This document shows positions 34,775-42,462 of a DNA stretch of 64,000 nt, one piece after another. The stretch comes from Anaerolineales bacterium HSG25 (GTDB lineage Bacteria > Chloroflexota > Anaerolineae > 4572-78 > J111), in NCBI GenBank assembly GCA_030377865.1, contig JAUCGA010000017.1:1-64000 (forward strand), given 5' to 3'. Below the pieces are notes generated by a model. It made no database searches, was not told the origin of the DNA, and saw nothing but the letters and a program-made list of their open reading frames with translations. Position numbers and translations under genes: made by a program. Position 1 is the stretch's first letter. Each line of letters starts with the position of its first letter.

Positions 34775-35524
34775 ATGGCAAATGATCTAACCCAGCGAGG
34801 TTTAACGGCCGCGAGAGTTGGAGAGACCAATCAAGCACACCGCTTGCTCTCAGAAGCGATCCAACAACATCCTGATGATATAGAGGCTTGGCTTGGTTTG
34901 GCCGGTGTTGTTGACGACTTAAAAGAAAAAGAATGGTGCTTTAAGGAAGTGTTGGCTTTGGTTCCCGACCATCAGGAGGCTCAAGCGGCTCTCTCTTTGG
35001 TACAAGAAAAATTGACGCATCAACAACCAAAAGATGGCGAAACTCTGTATTGCTATCGGCATCCTGAAACAGAAACAGGTTTGCGTTGTAATCGATGCAA
35101 CAAGTCAATTTGTGCAAAATGTGCCAAACGAACACCCGTCGGATTCCGTTGCTCAGAATGTATTCGTGAGCAAGAGGATAAATATTATACTGGCTCTAAT
35201 AGCGATTATCTGGTGGCCGCAGTAATCTCTTTCCCCTTGGCTTTTTTTGGAGTGGCTTTGTTTACCCAGTTACTCAGCGGTTTTGGCTTTTTTGGCCTGT
35301 TGTTTGCCTTTTTTGGCACACCAGTTGTAACGGGGTTTATAGCCGAAGCAGTGCGTTGGGGGGTCAGTAAACGACGCTCCCGTTATTTAGGACATGTTGT
35401 GGCGGGGTGCATTATGGTAGCGGGTTTGCCGTTCATTCTCATTCCCTTAAACTTTTTTGCCGCAATCGTACCGAGTATCTTTGTTTTTGTTGGTGCTACT
35501 ACAGTTTTAGCTCGACTACGTTAG
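34775..35524 (+). CDS. TPR plus B-box-type zinc finger membrane protein
   Basis: A 249-residue protein. An N-terminal pair of TPR-like helices (about 5-80) is followed by a compact Cys/His cluster (YCYRHPETETGLRC, CNKSICAKCA, FRCSECIRE), typical of B-box-like zinc-binding domains in bacterial membrane proteins. Three or four hydrophobic segments follow (about 145-245). It is probably an inner-membrane protein with a cytoplasmic zinc domain. The function is unknown. Its TAG stop is the first triplet of a family D element (TAGGAATCGGG). The start ATG at 34775 has no strong ribosome site. Confidence 0.85.
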   Translation: MANDLTQRGLTAARVGETNQAHRLLSEAIQQHPDDIEAWLGLAGVVDDLKEKEWCFKEVLALVPDHQEAQAALSLVQEKLTHQQPKDGETLYCYRHPETETGLRCNRCNKSICAKCAKRTPVGFRCSECIREQEDKYYTGSNSDYLVAAVISFPLAFFGVALFTQLLSGFGFFGLLFAFFGTPVVTGFIAEAVRWGVSKRRSRYLGHVVAGCIMVAGLPFILIPLNFFAAIVPSIFVFVGATTVLARLR

Positions 35525-35632
35525 GAATCGGGATTAAATAATTTGCGTGTTTGACTGGAGAGCTACTGGCTTCCAGCCAGCATGTCGGCTAGAAGCCGAC
35601 GCGCCAACTGCACACGTTAATTAACGCTCATT
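35522..35632. mobile_element. family D element with GCTTCCAGCC core
   Basis: It starts TAGGAATCGGGATTAAATAA and ends near TTAATTAACGCTCATTTC. Its core hairpin (35568-35604) matches the core of family A copy A2 (30403-30439) at 33 of 37 positions. After it, a second hairpin, CTCGGTCTAAAGACCGAG, lies at 35702-35719. Confidence 0.7.
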
Positions 35633-35792
35633 TCTCAGTACACTGTTCAAAAAATAATGCGTGGTTTTACCGTAGCGCAGGCTTTAGCCTGTGTTTTGAA
35701 ACTCGGTCTAAAGACCGAGCTACGAAATCCTACAAAACTTATTTAACGCTGTAATGAGCGGTTACAAATAAATTTTAGGCTAATGGTTGCTC

Positions 35793-38700
35793 ATGGCTTT
35801 GCCAAAAACGCTTGCCAAACTATCGGCGTATGTACCTACACCGGTCGTACAATCTATCTATCACCAGCCAAAACTATTAACGGAACCGCTCGGTCATCGT
35901 TATTTTGCCACGGTTCTATTTACTGATATTTCGGGTTTTACCCACCTAAGCGAAATTTTGAGTGAGGCTGGGCCGACAGGAGCCGAAGAGCTAACACACC
36001 TGATTAACGGCTACTTTACCCAAATGATTGACACCATCGAAAGTTTTCATGGACAGGTGGTTAAATTCTCTGGTGATGCGCTAACCGTTATTTTTCCGGC
36101 TAATGTTTCGTTAGCTGTATCGGTACATTATGCCGCGGCCTGTGGATTAGCTATGCAAGGCCAAATGAGCAACTTTGCCAATCTCGAAACCTCACGCGGC
36201 ACGGCCTCCCTGTCGATGAAGGTGGCGATTGGAGCAGGTCAAATTTTCGAGTGCAGTGTTGGCGGAGCCTTGGGTCGTTGGGAGTATCTGGTCGCAGGGC
36301 ATCCGTTAGTGCAGGTTGCTATGGCCGAACATTACGCCCAACCCGGCCAAATCATCCTCAGTCCCCAAGCATGGAAAGAAGCACGCGACATTTTTAATGG
36401 TGAGATTATCCCCAAAAGCCAAGGCTTTGTCCGTCTTCAACAGACCACCAAACCTCTACCCAATATAGATACCTCCCCCATTATCTGGGAAAATTTATCT
36501 CTCGAAGAACGACAAATCGCAGAAAAAGCACTCCTCTGTTATGTTCCCGGCGCGGTTAAAGTACGGCTTAATGAACCAGCAGAATGGTTGGCCGAACTAC
36601 GCCGTATGACTATTCTGTTCATGAGCATCAGCGGTTTTCGGTACGAAGCTGATACCGCCCTAGAGCAGTTACAAACCTTTTTACAGATGGTACAAGAACG
36701 GCTCTATAGTTTTGAGGGCGCGTTGAATAAGGTGGCAGTCGATGATAAGGGGACAGTTCTGCTTCTGTTATTTGGTGCGCCGCCCTTTTCGCATGAGGAT
36801 GATGCCACCCGTGCGGTGGCCTGTGCCTTAGATTTACAAGAAGCGGCCATGGAACAAAATTTGCGAGTATCGGTCGGTATTGCTGAAGGGCAAATTTTTG
36901 CCGGGCCGGTCGGAGGGCCGAATCGCCGAGAGTATACAGTGCTAGGCGACCAAGTAAATCTGGCCGCTCGACTGATGCAGTATGGCGCTCCATACTCTAT
37001 CACCATTAGTGAGCGGGTTAAAGAACGGGCCGGACCACATTTTCTCATTGAGGATTTAGGGCATATTACCCTTAAGGGTAAAAGTCAAACTTTGCCTGCC
37101 TATACTGTACAAGGGGTACAAGATGCTCAAGATGAGTTTGTTATTCGCCATTTACTTAACGAAGATTTTCTGATTGGGCGAGATAATGAACTTAAAACCA
37201 TCCACAAAATTTCGGAGAAGGCTAAAACTGGACAGCTACAAATCCTCTTTATTGAAGGAGAGTTGGGGGTAGGCAAGAGCCGCCTCGCCACCGAATTGAT
37301 TCGCGATTGGGTTATATCTGGTGGGGTAGGATACGGGAGTAAATGTGTCAGTTATGGTCGTCAAGTTCCGTATCAGGCTTGGCGTGAGGTACTTGGAGCG
37401 ATTCATGGTTTGACCGCTAGTTTAACCCCTGATCGACAACTTGACCGTCTCGCAACGGGTGTCGATGATTTGGAAGACCCGCCTGATGAGCCAAACTATT
37501 GGCGCAAACGGCTTCCTTTATTGGCCGAGGTACTGAGTGTCGATGCTCCAGAAAATAACTTTACCCGCGAAATCTCCGGCCAACTACGTCGAAATAATAC
37601 ATTTTCTTTAATTGAGACGATTTTACGTCGTCAAGCCGAAAAACACCCCCTACTGATTCTCCTCGAAGATGTTCACTGGGCCGACGAGCTATCGTTGTCA
37701 TTAATTGAGCATTTAAGTACCACTTTAACAGATACACCCCTTATTTTGATTTTGGTGCATCGGCCTATGGTTGAAAAACCTTGGCCTAAAATGCAATATC
37801 TACGTGATTTACCTTATACAGATACCATTTTTTTAGAACCACTTTCTTTGGAGATGAGTCGCCAGCTATTGACCTTACTGCTAAATAATCAAGAATTTTC
37901 TGCTAAAACGATGGATCTGTTATTGAGCCGTACTCAGGGTAATCCATTTTTCTTGCAAGAAATTGCCCAAGCGGTACTTGATTCTCAAGAAGAGAACGCC
38001 GCCTCAAAAAATGGTGACGAAAAAAACAAGGATGATAAGCAAGAATTTGATAGCTTTAATTTACCGAATACGATTCAGGATGTTATTTTATCGAGGATAG
38101 ACCGCTTGCCCGAGGAAGCGGCTAAAGTGACTCTAAAAGTTGCTTCGGTGATTGGGGCGCGTTTTCCTCGTAGCCTTCTCTTCGACATCCATCCCATGAA
38201 ACAGTCTCGCTATGACATCGTGGCTCAGTTAGAAAAGTTAGAGGAAGAGAAGCTGATTCACCTCGAGGCACCGGCTCCTAAGTGGGAATATGTTTTTCAT
38301 AACGTGGTCACTCAAGAGGTTGTTTATGAAGGATTATTGCTCGCTCAACGACGGCAACTCCATACTGAGGTGGCTCGGTCATTAGAAACCTCAAACTCCG
38401 ATGCCGTAGAGCAGTTGGCCTTCCACTATAATCATAGTCTTGAAATAGATAGGGCTATTAAATACCTTAAATTGGCCGCGCAGAAAGCTCGTCGTGAATA
38501 TGCTAACCAAGTAACGATTGACTATTACTCCCAAATTCTTAATTGTTTCTCAAGGCCAGACCCGGTTACAGGCAAACCCAAAGGTATTGTTTCGACCGGA
38601 TATTGGGATGTATTGATGGAAAGAGCCAAACTGTATAATCTTATGGGGGATCGTCATCAAGAAACAGAAGATTTAGGGACTTTAGGGGTGCTAGCCGAGG

Positions 38701-39911
38701 CGTTAAACGATGATCGACGGCGGGCCTTATGCGCTCGTCAGTGGGCCTATTTATATGGAACTTACGGCAATTATGATTCTGGAATTGAACTGATTGAACG
38801 CTCGGTGCAATTGGCTCAAGAGGTCGGTGATGAACGGTTAGTTGGTGAAGGGTATAACTATTGGGGGCGACTACTCTATTTGCGCCTAGAGTATGAGACT
38901 GCTCAAAAATACCTGCAAAATGCCCTGATGATTGCTCAGGTTCAAGATGACAAGAATGTTCAGTCTGAATGTTTGAACAGTTTAGGAACAGTTGCCCATT
39001 ACCAGACCGATTTTGAGGTGGCAATATATTTCTTTGAGGAAGCGATTAACATTCGGCGTGGGGGCGATAATCAGGTCGGATTGGCTGATAGTATCAACAA
39101 TTTGGGCGGCGTATTTTTTCACATGGGGCGTTATGTAGAGGCTATTAATCAGTTTAACGAAGCCTTAGCTCTAAATAAAACCATTGGCGATCGCGGTAAC
39201 GAAGCTTATACTTTGCATCATTTAGGGCAAGTTTATCGTAATTTAGGTGATTACGATAAAGCTAGTCATTTGTTAGAAAAAGCCCTTACAATCCATCAAG
39301 CGGTGGGCGACCGTCGAGGTGAAGCACGTAGTCTGTATCATTTGGGATTGCTTCATAACCGTTTGGGGCATTATTCAACCGCCTTAGTTTTTCTGGAAGA
39401 GGCCCTGATTATTTTGCGAGAAGTCAACGATCCTTGGGCTTTGGGTGATGTGTTGGCCTACTACGGCTGGGCTTTGTTTCATACTGAAGCATTTACGAAA
39501 GCCGAAGATTGTTTAGTTGAGGCCTTACAAGTAGAACGGGAGTTACAGCAACAAGCGGCCGCGATTGAGGTGAAAGCGCATTTAGGCCGTATTGCCTTAG
39601 CGCAACAGGATATGATGCTGGCCGAAGCCTATGCCGAGGAAATTGTAACATATTTGGATGATCATGGCGTACAAGGCATCGAACATCCACCCTTGGTCTA
39701 TTTAAGCTGTTATCGTATTTTACAGTATGGCAATCGCCAAGAGGAGGCTCAGAGCATGTTACAACAGGGGCATAAATATATTCTCACCCAACTGAAATAT
39801 ATTAAAGACGAGGCACTTCAAACCTGTTATCGGGAAAACGTTCCTGAACATAAGGATATTATGGCGTTAATTGATAATCTAGATTTATCAGAATTGAGTG
39901 AAAAAAATTAG
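35793..39911 (+). CDS. adenylate/guanylate cyclase - AAA ATPase - TPR signalling protein
   Basis: A very large cytoplasmic regulator (about 1372 residues). The first class III cyclase domain (about 30-205) keeps both metal aspartates (LFTDISGF and VVKFSGDALTVIF). A second cyclase-like domain (about 265-430) has Ser in place of the first metal Asp (LFMSISGF), so it is probably a regulatory or pseudo-catalytic partner. An AAA/STAND-type ATPase follows, with Walker A GELGVGKSR (near 488) and Walker B LLILLEDVHWADE (near 620). The C-terminal third is at least eight TPR units (about 870-1330). The protein probably makes cAMP or cGMP in response to a partner bound by the TPRs. The ATG at 35793 is preferred; a TTG lies two codons upstream. 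The stop overlaps the next gene. Confidence 0.92.
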   Translation: MALPKTLAKLSAYVPTPVVQSIYHQPKLLTEPLGHRYFATVLFTDISGFTHLSEILSEAGPTGAEELTHLINGYFTQMIDTIESFHGQVVKFSGDALTVIFPANVSLAVSVHYAAACGLAMQGQMSNFANLETSRGTASLSMKVAIGAGQIFECSVGGALGRWEYLVAGHPLVQVAMAEHYAQPGQIILSPQAWKEARDIFNGEIIPKSQGFVRLQQTTKPLPNIDTSPIIWENLSLEERQIAEKALLCYVPGAVKVRLNEPAEWLAELRRMTILFMSISGFRYEADTALEQLQTFLQMVQERLYSFEGALNKVAVDDKGTVLLLLFGAPPFSHEDDATRAVACALDLQEAAMEQNLRVSVGIAEGQIFAGPVGGPNRREYTVLGDQVNLAARLMQYGAPYSITISERVKERAGPHFLIEDLGHITLKGKSQTLPAYTVQGVQDAQDEFVIRHLLNEDFLIGRDNELKTIHKISEKAKTGQLQILFIEGELGVGKSRLATELIRDWVISGGVGYGSKCVSYGRQVPYQAWREVLGAIHGLTASLTPDRQLDRLATGVDDLEDPPDEPNYWRKRLPLLAEVLSVDAPENNFTREISGQLRRNNTFSLIETILRRQAEKHPLLILLEDVHWADELSLSLIEHLSTTLTDTPLILILVHRPMVEKPWPKMQYLRDLPYTDTIFLEPLSLEMSRQLLTLLLNNQEFSAKTMDLLLSRTQGNPFFLQEIAQAVLDSQEENAASKNGDEKNKDDKQEFDSFNLPNTIQDVILSRIDRLPEEAAKVTLKVASVIGARFPRSLLFDIHPMKQSRYDIVAQLEKLEEEKLIHLEAPAPKWEYVFHNVVTQEVVYEGLLLAQRRQLHTEVARSLETSNSDAVEQLAFHYNHSLEIDRAIKYLKLAAQKARREYANQVTIDYYSQILNCFSRPDPVTGKPKGIVSTGYWDVLMERAKLYNLMGDRHQETEDLGTLGVLAEALNDDRRRALCARQWAYLYGTYGNYDSGIELIERSVQLAQEVGDERLVGEGYNYWGRLLYLRLEYETAQKYLQNALMIAQVQDDKNVQSECLNSLGTVAHYQTDFEVAIYFFEEAINIRRGGDNQVGLADSINNLGGVFFHMGRYVEAINQFNEALALNKTIGDRGNEAYTLHHLGQVYRNLGDYDKASHLLEKALTIHQAVGDRRGEARSLYHLGLLHNRLGHYSTALVFLEEALIILREVNDPWALGDVLAYYGWALFHTEAFTKAEDCLVEALQVERELQQQAAAIEVKAHLGRIALAQQDMMLAEAYAEEIVTYLDDHGVQGIEHPPLVYLSCYRILQYGNRQEEAQSMLQQGHKYILTQLKYIKDEALQTCYRENVPEHKDIMALIDNLDLSELSEKN

Positions 39912-41451
39912 ATTTTCATCCCTCCCCTCTCTCTCTCTCCAGTGGCTTCTTCTTAGCTCGATATGCCTGCTCGCCTTTTTGAGTATGGCCTACCTCTCGG
40001 CCAACATCTTCGAGCATGTTCCCCATTCAGAAGATGAAGTAGCCTATATTTTTCAGGCCAAACTGTTTGCTCAAGGCCAGCTATCGGCTGATACACCTCC
40101 TTATCCCCGCGCATTTTGGACACCCTTTGTGGTTGACTATAACGGTCAACGGTTTGGTAAATATCCACCCGGCTGGCCGATATTGTTAAGCATTGGCGTT
40201 TATTTTGAGGCTCTATGGTTGGTTAACGCATGCTTAGGAACCATGACCTTGGCTCTGATTGCCTGGCTTGGCCGTTCTTTTTATGTTGACGAGGCCGCCG
40301 AATCTTCTGTATCAGGGGCAACGATCGGCCTGTTAGCCGCCGGATTGGGGTTGATAACACCCGGCTTCTTATTTTTATCTAGTTCCCTCTTGTCCCACGC
40401 CACATCCTTATTTTGGGTAACATTAGCCCTAATCACTCTCTACCAAACCTATCACAATGCTCAAGCGGATTCTCTAGTCAGGAAAACCATGCAGTATGCC
40501 ATGCTGACTGGCATACTGCTAGGATTCGTCTTTATTACTCGCCCTTTTGCCGCCTTGGGCGTTGGAATCCCCATTGCCTTATTCTGGCTGATTCTTGTTG
40601 CGCGGGCTGAACTGCCTTGGTTGAGTTTAGTGGCCTGTTTTATAGGCGGGGTACTAGTGAGTGCCATGTTACCGTTATACTGGTGGGCCATCACTGGTGA
40701 TCCGACCTTTAACCCGTATCTGCTGGTGTGGCCTTATGATCGGGTCGGGTTTGGCTCAGATATTGGGCCGTATGGTTTTGGTCTAACCGAATCTCTGCTC
40801 AGTACACGACTTAAAATAACCGCCCTAGCTACAGGGCTATTCGGCTGGCCCGGCTGGAGTAACCTGATATTCATCCCTGTGCCGTTTTTGGCTCGACGGG
40901 CTAATCGGTGGGATTGGTTATTATTGGGATTGATTGCCGGATTGATTGGAGTACATGCTTTTTATTGGGCTTTTGGCGGGGTAGACGGTGGCTTTCCGAG
41001 ATATTACTACGATGCCTTACCTGCACTGTTGTTATTAACCGCTCGGGGCATTTTGATTGTGTGGGGATATTTGCGTTACCAGTCGACATGGGGGCACGTA
41101 GCAAGTAACGGGTTGATTATGTTGCTTGTCGGGGCAACTATTTACAGTGGCATGTGGCGTTTACCGTCCTTAATGGCCGAGCAAAAGGGGAAATATGGTA
41201 TTAGCCCGGAGCAGTTACACTCTGTAGAGATGGCTCAATTGCAGGAACCAGCCTTAATTCTGGTGACAGATGTGACCCGTTGGCGACATTTTGCCCTACC
41301 TTTTGTCGCCAATAGTCCAACACTTGACGGGCCAATTGTGTACGCTATTGATGACGACCCTGAAATAACCAGACAGTTACGTCAATATTTTGCGGAGCGC
41401 AGTTGTTGGCGGTTAACACCTCGGCAACTGCAACCTTGTGAGGATGGGTAG
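39898..41451 (+). CDS. GT-C family membrane glycosyltransferase (PMT/ArnT-like)
   Basis: A 517-residue polytopic membrane protein with 11-12 hydrophobic segments. The first extracytoplasmic loop carries the acidic HSEDEVAYIFQAKLFAQG motif typical of lipid-phosphosugar-dependent GT-C enzymes, followed by FGKYPPGWPILL. It probably transfers a sugar from a polyprenyl-phosphate carrier to a protein or glycan outside the membrane. The acceptor is unknown. It begins with GTG at 39898, overlapping the cyclase stop by 14 nt, which suggests translational coupling and a common operon with the regulator. Confidence 0.85.
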   Translation: MKKIRFSSLPSLSLQWLLLSSICLLAFLSMAYLSANIFEHVPHSEDEVAYIFQAKLFAQGQLSADTPPYPRAFWTPFVVDYNGQRFGKYPPGWPILLSIGVYFEALWLVNACLGTMTLALIAWLGRSFYVDEAAESSVSGATIGLLAAGLGLITPGFLFLSSSLLSHATSLFWVTLALITLYQTYHNAQADSLVRKTMQYAMLTGILLGFVFITRPFAALGVGIPIALFWLILVARAELPWLSLVACFIGGVLVSAMLPLYWWAITGDPTFNPYLLVWPYDRVGFGSDIGPYGFGLTESLLSTRLKITALATGLFGWPGWSNLIFIPVPFLARRANRWDWLLLGLIAGLIGVHAFYWAFGGVDGGFPRYYYDALPALLLLTARGILIVWGYLRYQSTWGHVASNGLIMLLVGATIYSGMWRLPSLMAEQKGKYGISPEQLHSVEMAQLQEPALILVTDVTRWRHFALPFVANSPTLDGPIVYAIDDDPEITRQLRQYFAERSCWRLTPRQLQPCEDG

Positions 41452-41485
41452 TATTGCATTTTTGACTGATCAAGTAGGTGAATAT

Positions 41486-41566
41486 GAAAAATCTTCCCGC
41501 AAGTTCCAAACTTGCGGGAAGATGATGACACAATCATGACGTTTGCACGGAAAGCCCCAAAGAGCC
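41486..41566. mobile_element. family G half-element, copy G3
   Basis: It has only the CCCGCAAGTT hairpin and the right half of family G (to AAGCCCCAAAGAGCC), yet it is flanked by the exact 9-bp repeat GGTGAATAT (41477-41485 and 41567-41575). The left end used is therefore not the usual one. Confidence 0.75.
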
Positions 41567-41629
41567 GGTGAATATAGATTAAACAGGTTATCTCAAACAA
41601 GGTGAGAAGTCTCAATGATAATCAGTTAA

Positions 41630-41942
41630 TAAGGAATGAGATTTTTTTAACTTGTGCATTTGACCGCTGATGACCGCTGATTGAAATCAGCGTCTTAAAC
41701 GGAAAACCTGCTTAAGGGATTTCCAAGGAAATAAATCTCCCAAACTGATTAATTTCTCTATGTCATTCCCGCATGGTTTTAGCGGGAATCCACGGTTTAC
41801 AAGCAAATGGATGCCCGATAACAACATTCGGGCATGACATTTGGGAGGTTTATTTTCTTGGAGTTACCTAAGCAGGTTTCTCGTGTCAGCATAAGAATTC
41901 ATTCTTATGTGAAAACGCGCAACTTATTTAATCCCCATTCCT
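41630..41942. mobile_element. family D long element (D9) interrupted by E5
   Basis: It has the same module order as D7 at 28032: GATTGAAATCAGCG, AAACCTGCTTAAG/CAGGTTT, TAAGAATTCATTCTTA and TTTAATCCCCATTCC. It is split at the tip of the CCTGCTTAAGCAGG palindrome by family E element E5. Confidence 0.75.
41716..41868. mobile_element. family E element, copy E5, nested in D9
   Basis: It runs from GGGATTTCCAAGGAAATAAA to TTTTCTTGGAGTTACC, inserted with TAA on both sides (41713-41715, 41869-41871). The cargo is a GTCATTCCCGC...GCGGGAAT module plus a GATGCCCGA/TCGGGCAT module, unique among the E copies here. Confidence 0.85.
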
Positions 41943-41944
41943 AA

Positions 41945-42037
41945 GGCAATTCCAGAAAAATAAATCTCCCAAACAACCCACTGAATGAATTCACAGGGCA
42001 AGGCCGATTTTGGGAGGTTTTAAAAATTGGAACTACC
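41945..42037. mobile_element. family E element, copy E6 (shortest)
   Basis: A 93-bp element flanked by TAA on both sides, with the CTGTGAAT-type module as cargo. It sits directly against the end of D9. Confidence 0.8.
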
Positions 42038-42079
42038 TAAGTCAACACTATCCTTGACTGGGTAGTGCTAACGTGTTGA

Positions 42080-42295
42080 CTGATGAAAACAGGGTCAGAT
42101 TCGGTTTGCTAATTAATCTCGTTTTTATTCCGTTAAACGATAAGAACAGGATGCGCAGGATGACACTGATTAGTACACGCAAAATCAGTGTCATCCTGCG
42201 CATCCTGTTCTAAATGCACCTGAAACATGGAACAAAACTGGAATCGATTTGTGACCCCAAAATGGCTCCGATTAACGTTAATTTTCACCAGCCTA
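42080..42295. mobile_element. family F element, copy F1
   Basis: It runs from ACTGATGAAAACAGGGTCAG to TAATTTTCACCAGCCTA. A near-perfect 28-bp-arm hairpin built on GAACAGGATGCGCAGGATG has the loop AGTACACGCAA (42172-42182). It is flanked by a 23-bp direct repeat beginning TAGTGCTAACGTGTTG. The body is nearly identical to F2, but the loop is inverted. Confidence 0.8.
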
Positions 42296-42335
42296 GTGCT
42301 AACGTGTTGACTGATGGCCTTGGCTAAAAACTCAA

Positions 42336-42405
42336 GACCGCTAAAAGCGGCCTAAATAGCTGGCTTTAGCCTGCTTTAGCTATCAGCAGAGGGATTTATT
42401 CCGAT
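42336..42405. repeat. stand-alone AAGACCGCTAAAAGCGGCC module
   Basis: Two linked hairpins (GACCGCTAAAAGCGG and GGCTTTAGCC, plus TGATAGC-type sequence), the same block that forms the cargo of E1 (2611-2690). Here it has no family E ends. Confidence 0.65.
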
Positions 42406-42462
42406 GTATCATCAGTCAAGATAACAACATTACCGGAACTTGAAGGACATTCATCACTCATC

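Noticed and set aside
36601-37100. Second cyclase domain as an active nucleotide cyclase
   Set aside because: The first metal-binding Asp is replaced by Ser (FMSISGF), so independent catalysis is unlikely.
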